Shown: positions 24,710-33,838, counted from the first letter of the stretch. The stretch is 64,000 nucleotides of DNA from QPJE01 sp051747745 (GCA_051747745.1 JBNJGL010000003.1:1-64000), one strand, 5' to 3'. The notes: generated by a model not told the origin, from the letters alone. Translations and numbers: made by a program.

Positions 24710-25246
24710 CTATTTATTCTCTAAATCATCATATACTCTGCTTCCTACTGTATTTTTTTGGCACTGATACTTTCCACGATAGGGGTTTTCAGCTGTATTA
24801 TCCATCTTTGCAAAAACAAGCTGACAAATTCTGCGGTCAGATTCCAGTTTTATAGGCAGACGATTGGCATTATAAAGTTCAAGTGTAATCTGTCCTTCAA
24901 AACCGGGATCAACCCAGCCGGCATTCTGTATAAACAATCCCATCCTTCCGATAGAACTTCTTCCTTCTACAAAAGCTGTTAAATTATCCGGTAATTTAAT
25001 ATATTCTTTTGTGGTTGCAAGCAGAAACGAATTGGGAGGAATAATAATTTCATTCCCCTTAAATTCCTTATACTTTATTCTATCATTTAATGTCATTAGC
25101 GGCAGCATGTTTTCATCAACTTTCAAAAAATCACTGCCCAGACGCATATCGACAGATGCAGGTTGAATCTGTATTTCTTCCAGTGGATCAATAACAAGAT
25201 TTCCATCTGTTATCATATTTTTAATTGTTTTATCAGATAAAATCAT
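24710..25246 (-). CDS. dcd: dCTP deaminase, possibly bifunctional
   Basis: A 178-residue trimeric dUTPase-superfamily enzyme. GRSSIGRMGLFIQNAGWVDPGF (split across 95-116) and TLELYN with the catalytic Glu123 identify a dCTP deaminase, which supplies dUTP for dTMP synthesis. Some relatives also hydrolyse dUTP, and sequence alone does not decide this. Two normally Gly positions in conserved motifs are Cys here: RICQL (Cys141) and KYQCQ (Cys162). AAAGGAG precedes the ATG. It is third in the acpS operon, 20 bases before the helicase. Confidence 0.92.
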   Translation of the reverse strand: MILSDKTIKNMITDGNLVIDPLEEIQIQPASVDMRLGSDFLKVDENMLPLMTLNDRIKYKEFKGNEIIIPPNSFLLATTKEYIKLPDNLTAFVEGRSSIGRMGLFIQNAGWVDPGFEGQITLELYNANRLPIKLESDRRICQLVFAKMDNTAENPYRGKYQCQKNTVGSRVYDDLENK

Positions 25247-25262
25247 AACTTTTCTCCTTTAT

Positions 25263-26828
25263 TTATATTTGCTTCTGCAGTTGTTTCCATATTTCCGGTA
25301 AATTATCTATTATATCTCCTGCAGTCATATAGTATTCAGTATATTTTTCCGCTGCTTTTTCTCCTGCTTTTCCGTGGACATAAACGGCAAGTACTGCTGA
25401 AGAAAAAAGATCAAGCTTCTGTGCTTTTAAACCAGCAGCTATACCGGTGAGTACATCACCACTTCCTGCAGTTGCCATGCCATCAGTACCGGTTATATTG
25501 ATATATAACTCTCCATCTGGGGAAGATATAACTGTTGATGCACCTTTAAGTATCAAATTAACTTCATATTGAACAGCAAATTCTTCTGCAATTTCGATTC
25601 TATTTTTCTCAATATCTTGAATTGTTTTACCCATTAATGAAGCCAGCTCTCCTGGATGTGGTGTTAAAAGTATTTCTCCGGTACTATTTTTTAATATAGA
25701 TGGATCTTTTATAGAATTAATACCATCTGCATCAATTATCATTGGTTGAGAAATATTTTTTATCAATTTCTGCATGATTTTCTGTGTATTTTTATTATTA
25801 CCCATACCAGGTCCAACCACAATTAAATCAGCTTTTTCAGCTGCAGAAAATATTGTGTCCACCGCTTTATAATCAATAATATTATCCTTACTAATTAAAG
25901 GTAATGCTACAAGTTCCCGATTTAAAGATCCGCAGGTTCCAGCTATATTATCCGGTACAGCAAGGTATACCAATCCTGCTCCTGTACGGAGGCAGGATTC
26001 ACCACTTAAAACTACTGCTCCCTCCATACCCAATTTCCCACCGATAACCAGTACTTTACCGAAACTTCCCTTATGACCATCTCTTTTCCTTATGGGAAGA
26101 AGTGATAAAGCCTGTTCATCAGATAATAGCTTTAAATTTGAGCTGTGTTTCTTCACAGTAGAGTCAGTTATTCCAATATCAGCTACTCTAACTTTCCCGG
26201 CATATTCTCTGCCTGGAAACAGCAGTAACCCTCTCTTATATGCTGCCATTGTAACTGTATACAGAGCCTTTACTGCTCTTCCACACACCTCTCCTGTACT
26301 TCCATTTATTCCTGATGGTATATCAATAGAAAGAACAGGAGAAGTGCTTTCATTTATTAAATCAATTAAATCTTTATAAACACCTCTTACTTCACCTCTT
26401 ATACCTGTACCCAGCAGTGCATCAATGATAAGATCAGAATTCTTTATTTTAAATTCAATTTCATCACTTAAACTGCCGGTCATCTGGTAAATATCGGCTC
26501 CACGTTTTTTTAATATATCATAATTCTTAGCTGTTATGCCTTTTAGATCATCCTCTTCTGCAGTAAGATAAACTTCAACTTTATATCCCCACTGGTGGAG
26601 AAATCTGGCTGCTGTAAGTCCATCTCCACCATTATTACCTTTACCAGCTGCTACTGAAATTAACTTTTTATTTTTTTGAGGACTGCTGTACATTATATCA
26701 GAAAGTATATCATCTGCATATTCTGCAGCAGACAGTCCGGCAGATTCCATAAGCAAAATCTCCGGAAAACCATTCTCAACAGTTTCTTTATCACATTCTG
26801 CCATTTCAGAGGGGGTTAAAACATACAT
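25263..26828 (-). CDS. nnr: bifunctional NAD(P)H-hydrate repair enzyme (epimerase + dehydratase)
   Basis: 521 residues, the two-domain fusion usual in bacteria. The N-terminal YjeF_N Rossmann domain (AAGKGNNGGDGLTAAR) epimerises NAD(P)HX. The C-terminal ribokinase-like YjeF_C domain (IIDADGIN, LTPHPGELASLMGK, GTDGMATAGSGDVLTGI) dehydrates S-NAD(P)HX with ADP or ATP. The enzyme repairs damaged reduced nicotinamide cofactors. Its start overlaps the acpS stop by a base or so, so they are translated together; acpS-nnr pairing is common in Firmicutes. Confidence 0.96.
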   Translation of the reverse strand: MYVLTPSEMAECDKETVENGFPEILLMESAGLSAAEYADDILSDIMYSSPQKNKKLISVAAGKGNNGGDGLTAARFLHQWGYKVEVYLTAEEDDLKGITAKNYDILKKRGADIYQMTGSLSDEIEFKIKNSDLIIDALLGTGIRGEVRGVYKDLIDLINESTSPVLSIDIPSGINGSTGEVCGRAVKALYTVTMAAYKRGLLLFPGREYAGKVRVADIGITDSTVKKHSSNLKLLSDEQALSLLPIRKRDGHKGSFGKVLVIGGKLGMEGAVVLSGESCLRTGAGLVYLAVPDNIAGTCGSLNRELVALPLISKDNIIDYKAVDTIFSAAEKADLIVVGPGMGNNKNTQKIMQKLIKNISQPMIIDADGINSIKDPSILKNSTGEILLTPHPGELASLMGKTIQDIEKNRIEIAEEFAVQYEVNLILKGASTVISSPDGELYINITGTDGMATAGSGDVLTGIAAGLKAQKLDLFSSAVLAVYVHGKAGEKAAEKYTEYYMTAGDIIDNLPEIWKQLQKQI

Positions 26829-27209
26829 CTAATCTTCTCCTTCCAGAATAACCTGAGCTATACTGTAGTTTTTTTCATGTGATATACTGACAAAAATATT
26901 TTTTACATTCTTTTCAGCAGCAAGTTTTCCAGCATTCCCTTTTAAAATCATTTCAGGTCTTCCCAGGCTGCTGTGAATTATTCTTATATCATGCCAGCTG
27001 TTATTCCTCAATCCTGTTCCAAGAGCTTTTAATGCTGCTTCTTTTGCTGCATATCTTGCTGCAAAACAACCTGTATTTTTAGATTTTCCTCTACAGTAAG
27101 CAATTTCTTCATTCAAAAATATCTTCTCTATAAATCTATCTCCATATTTTTTTATCAGTCTTTCTATCCGCTGATTTTCTACAATATCAACACCTGTACC
27201 AATTATCAT
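26829..27209 (-). CDS. acpS: AcpS, holo-ACP synthase
   Basis: A 126-residue 4'-phosphopantetheinyl transferase that activates acyl carrier protein for fatty acid synthesis. Mg-binding IGTGVDIVENQRIER is at the N-terminus and FAARYAAKEAALKALGTG in the middle, followed by VSISHEKNYSIAQVI. It is the first gene of an operon with nnr, dcd and the helicase, and has its own promoter about 55 to 85 bases upstream. Length and motifs are normal. Confidence 0.97.
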   Translation of the reverse strand: MIIGTGVDIVENQRIERLIKKYGDRFIEKIFLNEEIAYCRGKSKNTGCFAARYAAKEAALKALGTGLRNNSWHDIRIIHSSLGRPEMILKGNAGKLAAEKNVKNIFVSISHEKNYSIAQVILEGED

Positions 27210-27263
27210 TTTGCTGTTCCTTTCGCAAACTGCTGCATTTATTGATAACCTAATCCTTCTTTT

Positions 27264-27292
27264 ATTATAATAAATTACGACAACAAATGCAA
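27264..27292 (-). promoter_or_regulatory. sigma-A promoter of acpS-nnr-dcd-helicase
   Basis: TTGCAT - 17 bases - TATAAT on the minus strand. The -35 box starts where the glmS terminator hairpin ends. Confidence 0.65.
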
Positions 27293-27318
27293 AACCCGGG
27301 CCAGACTGACCCGGGTTT
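27292..27318 (-). terminator. terminator hairpin after glmS
   Basis: AAACCCGGG and CCCGGGTTT form a 9-bp GC-rich stem, extended by two more pairs (one G-U) to a 5-base loop. It is 20 bases after the glmS stop. The U-tract is short (UUUUGCAUUUG). Confidence 0.7.
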
Positions 27319-27337
27319 GTTTAAATCATATTCTGTA

Positions 27338-29167
27338 TTACTCAACTGTAACACTTTTGGCTAAATTGCGCGGCTGGTCAATATCCCTTTCACAGATAAG
27401 TGCTGTATAATATGCCAGAAGCTGCATCGGCACTACAGCAAGCAGACCGGCAAAATAGTCATTTATCTCCGGCAGTTCAATTATCTGATCAACAGTATCT
27501 TTATCATAATCATCACCTTCCAGAGTAATAAGCAGTGTTTCTGCTCCTCTGGATTTAACTTCTTTTAAATTGCTGAATAATTTTGCAAAAAGCCTTCCCC
27601 GCACAGCAAGAGATATAACCGGTACCCCTTCTTCCACAAGGGCCAGTGTGCCGTGCTTCAACTCACCAGCTGGATAAGCTTCTGAATGTATATACGAAAT
27701 TTCTTTTAACTTCAAAGCACCTTCTAAAGCAAGTGCATAATCCGTATTCCGCCCGATAAAAAATATATGGTCTTTATCTGCATACTTTTCTGCAATTGAT
27801 TTAACCTTTTCTTCAGTATTATCTATTACCTGTCTCAACAGCTCAGGTAATTTAATAAGTTCAGCAGTTAGTTTTTTCAGTTCACGTCTATCAAAATCCT
27901 TTTTCTGCCTTAAACCGTCCAGAATCAGCATAAAAAAGGCAGCAACCATATTAGTATAAGCTTTAGTGGATGCAACAGCAATTTCCGGACCGGCATTTAA
28001 ATAAAGAACCATGTCCGATTCCCGGGCAATACTGCTGTCTCTGGAATTAGTAAATGCCAGGATATCTGCTCCCTTTTTTTTGGCAAGCCTGAGTGCTGCA
28101 ATTGTATCTGCTGTTTCTCCGGACTGGCTTACCGCAATCATCAGAGTAGATTCGTTGACAAGCGGCTTTCTATAGCGGTATTCAGATGCCACCTCTACTT
28201 CAACCGGGATCTGCAGTAGTTCTTCACAAAGATATTTTGCCAGCAGGCCGGAATGATAGGCTGTTCCACAGGCGACAATATGGATCTTACTGTATTTAGA
28301 AAGCCAATTTTCTCCAATGCCAGATTCGCTGAGGTCTATCTGCCCATCTGTCAGCCGATCCTGAAGCAGCCATTTTAAAGCTTCAGGCTGTTCATTGATT
28401 TCCTTTAACATAAAGTGAGCATAACCCTGTTTTTCAGCCATCTCAGCATCCCAATCTATGTGGGTTTTTACTTTCTCTTTTTTTTCACCAGTAGAAAAAC
28501 TGTATATTTCTATGGAATTTTTTCTTATATCAGCCAGTTCATCATCTTCCAGAATATAAAATTCATTTGTTCTGCTCAAATATGCAGGAATATCAGAGGC
28601 CAGAAAATTTTCGTTTTCGCCTATTCCAATAATCAGCGGACTGTCTTTGCGGACAGCAATTATTCGGTCACTTTGGTTTACTGCCATAACTGCCATTGCA
28701 AAAGAACCTTCCAATTCCTGCACCGATTTTTCCACTGCCAATTTAAGGTCATCTTTATAATTGCTGGAGATCAGATGAGCTACTACTTCAGTATCTGTGT
28801 CGGACCTGAATTTATGTCCTTTTTTTACTAGATCTTTTTTCAGGTTTTCAAAATTCTCAATAATACCATTATGGACAATTACTATCTCTCCATTATAATC
28901 ATCATGTGGATGAGAATTTCTGTCAGATGGTTTACCGTGTGTTGCCCATCTTGTATGTCCAATACCAGTTTTCCCCGAAAAAATTTCTGCCTCTATCTCT
29001 GAACTTAAATTATCCAATTTACCTTTTTTCTTTTTTACCTTAATTTCACTGTCTTCGTGTACTGCAATACCAGCAGAATCATATCCTCTATATTCTAGTT
29101 TTTTTAAACCTGAAATAAGGATTGATGCTGCATCTTTATTTCCAATATAACCTACAATTCCACACAT
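27338..29167 (-). CDS. glmS: GlmS, glutamine-fructose-6-phosphate aminotransferase
   Basis: A 609-residue enzyme making glucosamine-6-phosphate for peptidoglycan. The N-terminal glutaminase begins with catalytic Cys2 (MCGIVGYIGN) and has HTRWATHGKPSDRNSHPH. Two SIS domains follow (ACGTAYHSG, VSQSGETADT, FIGRNTDYALALEGALKLKE), ending DQPRNLAKSVTVE as in other GlmS proteins. The leader carries a glmS ribozyme, so expression should fall when glucosamine-6-phosphate is high. glmM, which uses the product, is immediately upstream in the same operon. Confidence 0.99.
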   Translation of the reverse strand: MCGIVGYIGNKDAASILISGLKKLEYRGYDSAGIAVHEDSEIKVKKKKGKLDNLSSEIEAEIFSGKTGIGHTRWATHGKPSDRNSHPHDDYNGEIVIVHNGIIENFENLKKDLVKKGHKFRSDTDTEVVAHLISSNYKDDLKLAVEKSVQELEGSFAMAVMAVNQSDRIIAVRKDSPLIIGIGENENFLASDIPAYLSRTNEFYILEDDELADIRKNSIEIYSFSTGEKKEKVKTHIDWDAEMAEKQGYAHFMLKEINEQPEALKWLLQDRLTDGQIDLSESGIGENWLSKYSKIHIVACGTAYHSGLLAKYLCEELLQIPVEVEVASEYRYRKPLVNESTLMIAVSQSGETADTIAALRLAKKKGADILAFTNSRDSSIARESDMVLYLNAGPEIAVASTKAYTNMVAAFFMLILDGLRQKKDFDRRELKKLTAELIKLPELLRQVIDNTEEKVKSIAEKYADKDHIFFIGRNTDYALALEGALKLKEISYIHSEAYPAGELKHGTLALVEEGVPVISLAVRGRLFAKLFSNLKEVKSRGAETLLITLEGDDYDKDTVDQIIELPEINDYFAGLLAVVPMQLLAYYTALICERDIDQPRNLAKSVTVE

Positions 29168-29268
29168 TGATTAATTTAACCTCCATTTATTTTCTATATT
29201 TAACTGTCAGCTGATATCCATCTCCTCTGTTCTGATAATCACTTATCAGTTTTTAAAGATAAATTATT

Positions 29269-29365
29269 AGGTGCTCAGCCAGCACCTGAGAGCATCCGCC
29301 GAATTTTCGATAACTCTCTTCCTCGTCAACTTGGATTTTCTGCGTCCATCCAAGCCCTGGCGCTT
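29269..29365 (-). ncRNA. glmS ribozyme (glucosamine-6-phosphate riboswitch)
   Basis: The minus strand has the conserved ribozyme parts in order: the cleavage region A/GCGCC (cut expected before 29363), a variable P2 arm, the core GTTGACGAGG, TTATCGAAAATTCGGCGGATG, and a P4 hairpin AGGTGCT-loop-AGCACCT. It lies about 100 bases before glmS. Binding of glucosamine-6-phosphate triggers self-cleavage and mRNA decay (established for the class). A further hairpin at 29232-29249 follows. Confidence 0.93.
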
Positions 29366-29449
29366 TTTTATCATTTGTCTTTGGGCCTCACCTCCTTAAA
29401 AATTAAATTATTTACATTTTGGACATTACATTTGTCCGCTCCTATTCTT

Positions 29450-30802
29450 CTAATTCAATTCTTCCAGTATTACCGATCTAATTCTTTTTTTCCATTTATA
29501 TAACTTTTCCTCTTCTTTTCCTTCCAGCATAACCCTTACAAGTGGTTCAGTTCCAGATGCTCTAACAAAAACTCTGCCCTGATCTCCTAAATCTTTTTCC
29601 GCCTCTGTTACTACTTCATTAATTCTATTATTATCTTTCCACTGATTCTTGTTTTTTACTTTAACATTATCCAGAATTTGCGGCCAGTAATGCATAACAG
29701 ATTTTAATTCACTTAAATTCTTATTTTCTTCCTTCATAATTTCTGCAATTTTGACAGCTGTTAAAATTCCATCACCTGTGGTATTATATTCACTAAAAAT
29801 AATATGACCCGACTTTTCCCCACCAAGTTTATAATCATTTTTCAGCATCTCTGCCAGAACATATCTGTCTCCATTTTTAGTTAATACTACCTTTCCACCT
29901 GATTTGTTTAATGTTTCTGTCAGGGCTAGATTGCTGTATCTTGTAGTTACAACAGTATTTTTATTTAACTTATTTTTTTTCATCATATTTAAAGCTGCAA
30001 CTGCCATAATATTATCACCAGGAATAATTTCTCCTTTTTCATCTATAAGTATCACTCTATCGGCATCACCATCATGGGCAATTCCCAGGTCTGCATTTAT
30101 TTTCCGTACTTCTGCTGCTGCAAGCTCTGGCGATGTTGAACCACAATTAACATTTATTGCAGCCCCATTTGGATGATTATTGATAACTTTAACTTCTGCT
30201 CCCAGTCTGCGAAATACCTCCGGGGCGGTTCGGTAGGCTGCTCCATTTGCACAATCTATAACAACCTTTAACCCCTTCAAATCCCTTTCAGCAGATAAAG
30301 TGAGATATTCTATATACTCCGATATCCAATCATATTTTTCATCTATAATTCCAATATCCCCATCAACAGGATAAGGAAGTTCTTTTTCTTTTTTTTCAAA
30401 AAAAATCGACTCTATTTCCAATTCTTCTTCATCACTCAGCTTTATTCCCTTTTCATTAAAAAATTTAATACCATTATCTGCAGTAGGATTGTGTGAAGCA
30501 GAAATCATTATACCTCCCTGCACATTTTTCCCTGCTGTAAGGTAACATACTCCAGGAGTAGGAATAATACCAAGACGATAAACATCAACTCCAACAGAAG
30601 TTAAACCGGCCATAAGAGCTGCTTCCAGCATATCACCAGATAATCTGGTGTCTTTACCAATAATTACTGCAGGACGCCCATTTGCATTATAATTTTGTGT
30701 TAAAAAGTAACCACCTATTCTTCCTAACTTATATGCAAGATCTCCTTTTAACTCCTGATTAGCAACACCCCGCACACCATCAGTTCCAAATAACTTTTTC
30801 AA
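29450..30802 (-). CDS. glmM: GlmM, phosphoglucosamine mutase
   Basis: About 450 residues. It converts glucosamine-6-phosphate to the 1-phosphate for UDP-GlcNAc synthesis. KLFGTDGVRG opens the protein, the active phosphoserine loop is MISASHNPTADNG, the metal loop DGDADRV, and the C-terminal phosphate loop RASGTEPLVRVM. A frame from GTG 30811 exists, but GGGGTG points to the TTG at 30802. It lies in the cdaA-cdaR-glmM order of Firmicutes, where GlmM is known to bind and inhibit CdaA. Confidence 0.98.
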   Translation of the reverse strand: MKKLFGTDGVRGVANQELKGDLAYKLGRIGGYFLTQNYNANGRPAVIIGKDTRLSGDMLEAALMAGLTSVGVDVYRLGIIPTPGVCYLTAGKNVQGGIMISASHNPTADNGIKFFNEKGIKLSDEEELEIESIFFEKKEKELPYPVDGDIGIIDEKYDWISEYIEYLTLSAERDLKGLKVVIDCANGAAYRTAPEVFRRLGAEVKVINNHPNGAAINVNCGSTSPELAAAEVRKINADLGIAHDGDADRVILIDEKGEIIPGDNIMAVAALNMMKKNKLNKNTVVTTRYSNLALTETLNKSGGKVVLTKNGDRYVLAEMLKNDYKLGGEKSGHIIFSEYNTTGDGILTAVKIAEIMKEENKNLSELKSVMHYWPQILDNVKVKNKNQWKDNNRINEVVTEAEKDLGDQGRVFVRASGTEPLVRVMLEGKEEEKLYKWKKRIRSVILEELN

Positions 30803-30824
30803 AAAATTCACCCCAACCTAATAA

Positions 30825-31208
30825 TTATTTCTCTTCAATATTAACAACAACATAACCCGGGTCTGTGCTGATTAATCTTGCCCCGGCAGGAACATTTACC
30901 TCAATTATTTTAATGTTATCACCAATCGAAACATCTTTCAAATCTATATAGGCATCAATATCTTCTTTTTCCAGCTGTACCAGATATGATACATAATCAA
31001 TCCTGACTACAGCCTTATCGCCAGATGTTGATTTAACTTTATAATCATTATCTAAATTTCTATATTCTATATCAACAATAAAAGATTCATTTCTTTCTTC
31101 TCCAAAATTGAAAAGATCATTGGCCTGATTGTTGGCATAAGTCCACAATAAAACAGCAATAAATAGTGCAAGCAGGATCTTTTTGTGTTTTTCCTGTAGA
31201 GAAAACAT
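30825..31208 (-). CDS. cdaR: short CdaR (YbbR) regulator of the c-di-AMP cyclase
   Basis: 127 residues: a cytoplasmic Lys-rich start, one membrane helix (ILLALFIAVLLWTYANNQ, about 11-28) and a single extracellular YbbR-like domain. CdaR modulates the cyclase CdaA in Firmicutes. Bacillus CdaR carries four YbbR domains in more than 450 residues, so this is a minimal form. It ends cleanly with its own stop and the reading frame shows no sign of disruption. Located one base after cdaA and just before glmM. Confidence 0.85.
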   Translation of the reverse strand: MFSLQEKHKKILLALFIAVLLWTYANNQANDLFNFGEERNESFIVDIEYRNLDNDYKVKSTSGDKAVVRIDYVSYLVQLEKEDIDAYIDLKDVSIGDNIKIIEVNVPAGARLISTDPGYVVVNIEEK

Positions 31209-31209
31209 A

Positions 31210-31986
31210 TTAGTTGTGCCTCCTCATAAAGGATTTTCCTTTAGTAATATCAAAATAACTGAATAGTGATTCTCTTAATTCCGCCTCATCCAGGTGTCTC
31301 CTAAGGTGTCCTGAAGTGGCAAGTGAAATTACACCTGTTTCTTCTGAAACAACAATGGCAAGTGCATCAGACTCTTCTGTAATGCCAATAGCAGCTCTGT
31401 GTCTCGTTCCGAGGCGTGGATTAAGATCTGATCTGGTAGATAAATTTAAAAAACAGCTTGCCGCCTTAATTTTACCATCTTCTATTATAACGGCACCATC
31501 ATGAAGAGGAGCATTATGAAAAAAAATATTTTCTAACAGCTGCTTGCTTATATCTGCATCCAGATTAATACCGGTTTGAATATAGTTTTTTAAACCCACT
31601 TTTCTGGATAATACTATAAGTGCTCCTGTTTTATTCTCGGATAATTCTGTAACTGCAGAAACAATCTCATTAAATTCCCTCGGCCCCCAGTTCTGCCAGA
31701 ATTGTTCTCTCAAAAATCCACCACGTCCTATCTGTTCAAGGGCCCTTCGAAGTTCCGGTTGAAATACAATCGGCAGAGCCACCAGTACAATAGTTAAAAA
31801 ACTCTGCAGAAACCAGTTTACAGTATTGAGCTCCAGAAGCTGACTAAATAAAGCTGCAGCAAATATTAAAATAAGACCTTTAATCAGCTGTACAGCTCTT
31901 GTGCCGGATATTATATTTAAAAGATAATATATTATAACTGTTATTATAAATATATCCACCATACTGGTTACAATTTTCCAGTTCAT
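31210..31986 (-). CDS. cdaA: CdaA, membrane diadenylate cyclase
   Basis: 258 residues. Three hydrophobic segments in the first 90 residues anchor the protein. The DAC domain follows, with DGAVIIEDGKI and GTRHRAAIGI, the DGA and RHR motifs that bind ATP and metal. It makes cyclic di-AMP, which controls potassium and osmolyte balance, a central matter in a halophile. It is first of cdaA-cdaR-glmM-glmS. No clear -35/-10 pair was found in the 143 bases upstream, which are shared with a divergent gene. Confidence 0.97.
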   Translation of the reverse strand: MNWKIVTSMVDIFIITVIIYYLLNIISGTRAVQLIKGLILIFAAALFSQLLELNTVNWFLQSFLTIVLVALPIVFQPELRRALEQIGRGGFLREQFWQNWGPREFNEIVSAVTELSENKTGALIVLSRKVGLKNYIQTGINLDADISKQLLENIFFHNAPLHDGAVIIEDGKIKAASCFLNLSTRSDLNPRLGTRHRAAIGITEESDALAIVVSEETGVISLATSGHLRRHLDEAELRESLFSYFDITKGKSFMRRHN

Positions 31987-32129
31987 TATAAAACACCTCT
32001 AAAATATTTATTCTGCAAAGATACTTCCTTTACCTGCCTGATATACAATTAATATTAAAAAAACTGCTTTCAATTTAAAGGTTTTTAAGCACATATTATA
32101 GAAAACATATTAAGGTGAGGTGATAATTT

Positions 32130-32849
32130 ATGGATAATATATTTCAGGATAAAAGATTAAATTACAAAGATGTGTTGATAATATTATTTATCTGGAGTTT
32201 TTTATTTATTACTGCATTCTATTTAAACAGCTCTGAATTTGCTGATATTATTGTTATAAATAATTTTCTATCATTTATGCTTAAAACAATTGTATCTATA
32301 GTTTTTTCTGCTATTTTATATAGTTATTTTAATCTAATTTATGATTTTTCTCTCAAAGAACTCGGTTTTGATTTTAAAAATTTCAATTTCAGTATTTCAA
32401 TTTCAGCTGCTTTTTTCGTTATATTTTTTATTACAGCACTTTTAATAACATATACGGCAGGATGGTCAGATATAAGCAGTGATTTTGATCCAATCTATAA
32501 AGCAGACAGTATAAAATCAATAATGAGTGGTCTCCCACTCATTATGGTAATCTTATTTTCGACAGCTATTATTTCAGCAGCAGAAATGTTTTTAATCAAT
32601 AAAGTTATCTTTGCACTTTTTGATCTCAAGTTTCCTTCTTTTGCTGCTTCTATATTGACAGCTTTATTTTTCCCTGTAATGCTGTTCGAGTTTCGGCCGG
32701 AAAAAATATTCATCTTATTTTCAGCTGTTTTAACAGCCAATTATATTTACAGAATCAGCAAAAATAACCTGCTGCCAGCAGTTATATTTTATATGTCCTT
32801 TTTAGCAAACTATATTATATTTATCTATGGTTATAATTTTTTAATTTAA
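32130..32849 (+). CDS. polytopic membrane protein, degenerate CPBP-like
   Basis: The only plus-strand gene. 239 residues with about eight hydrophobic segments and very high Phe and Ile. The C-terminal half has the layout of CPBP (CAAX protease/bacteriocin-processing) proteins: AAEMFLINKV where EExxxR is expected and FYMSFLANY near the final helices. The catalytic Glu-Glu, Arg and both His are absent or altered, so it is either an inactive CPBP relative or an unrelated membrane protein. AGGTGA is seven bases before the ATG. It is divergent from cdaA and ends two bases before the amrS stop. Confidence 0.7.
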   Translation: MDNIFQDKRLNYKDVLIILFIWSFLFITAFYLNSSEFADIIVINNFLSFMLKTIVSIVFSAILYSYFNLIYDFSLKELGFDFKNFNFSISISAAFFVIFFITALLITYTAGWSDISSDFDPIYKADSIKSIMSGLPLIMVILFSTAIISAAEMFLINKVIFALFDLKFPSFAASILTALFFPVMLFEFRPEKIFILFSAVLTANYIYRISKNNLLPAVIFYMSFLANYIIFIYGYNFLI

Positions 32850-32851
32850 GA

Positions 32852-33838
32852 TTAAAATTCACCATTTATTCTGGTTCCACAATATGGACATTTACCATCT
32901 TTAACCAAATTTTTGATGCTGTATCCACTTCTGTTTATTACTATTTTCCCACAGTTAGGACAGAAGCTGTCAGCAGCACCTGCAATATTAATATTTCCCA
33001 GGAATACATACGAAAGCTTTCGGCCTGCTATTTCATATGCCTGTTTTAAAGTTTCTGGATCTGTAGCTTTTTTCTTTAATTTATAAGCTGGATGATATCT
33101 GCTTAAATGAAGTGGTATATTTTTATCAGTAGATGCAATCCAATCTGTTATATTTTCGATCTCTTCTCTGCTGTCATTTAAATCTGTTATAATAAGGTTG
33201 GTCAGTTCCAGATGAACATTTTGTGCCAGTGTTTTGATTGTTCTTTTTACTGGGTCTACATTTCCTCCACAGTATTTTTGGTAAAATTGATTGTTGAAAG
33301 ATTTTAGATCAATATTTGCTGCATCTATCAGTGGAATAAGATCTTCTAAGGGTTCTGATTCTATAAAACCGTTGCTTACAAGCACTGTCTTTATGTCATT
33401 CTTTTTTGCCAGTTCGGCGGCTTCTTTAACATATTCAAACCAGACAACCGGTTCAGAATAAGTAAAGGCAAGCATCTTTATCCCTTTATTTAGAACAACA
33501 TCAATAAGTTCTTCAGCAGAATAGTCCTTTAATACCGGTGTCTGCTGACTGATCTGCCAGTTCTGACAGAAATCACAGCTAAAATTGCAGCCATAAGTTC
33601 CTACAGAAAGAACTTTACTACCTGGATAAAAATGATACAGCGGTTTTTTTTCTATCGGATCAACTGCCATGGAACTTATCTTATTATAGTTTAAAGAATA
33701 TAATTTTCCTTCTTCATTTTTCCTGACACTGCAGATACCGCTTTTCCCATCTTTTATCAAACAGTGGTGTGGACATAATTTACAGCGAACTGATAAATTA
33801 TCTTCTCTGCCGTAATATAATGCCTCTTTTTTAATCAT
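32852..33838 (-). CDS. amrS: AmmeMemoRadiSam system radical SAM enzyme
   Basis: About 328 residues. Radical SAM motif in GTYGCNFSCDFCQNW (CxxxCxxC), with N-terminal CKLCPHHC and C...C pairs and a C-terminal zinc ribbon (CPNCG...CPYCG). TYSEPVVWFE and SNGFIESEPL are typical of the PflA-related AmrS group. ATG 33838 is preferred; it overlaps the AMMECR1 gene's end. The reaction is not established. The gene follows Memo and AMMECR1 genes, the full three-part set named from their association. Confidence 0.93.
   Translation of the reverse strand: MIKKEALYYGREDNLSVRCKLCPHHCLIKDGKSGICSVRKNEEGKLYSLNYNKISSMAVDPIEKKPLYHFYPGSKVLSVGTYGCNFSCDFCQNWQISQQTPVLKDYSAEELIDVVLNKGIKMLAFTYSEPVVWFEYVKEAAELAKKNDIKTVLVSNGFIESEPLEDLIPLIDAANIDLKSFNNQFYQKYCGGNVDPVKRTIKTLAQNVHLELTNLIITDLNDSREEIENITDWIASTDKNIPLHLSRYHPAYKLKKKATDPETLKQAYEIAGRKLSYVFLGNINIAGAADSFCPNCGKIVINRSGYSIKNLVKDGKCPYCGTRINGEF

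Noticed and set aside
31987..32129. Possible c-di-AMP riboswitch in the cdaA leader
   Set aside because: The 143 bases are AT-rich and none of the conserved ydaO/yuaA core could be matched.
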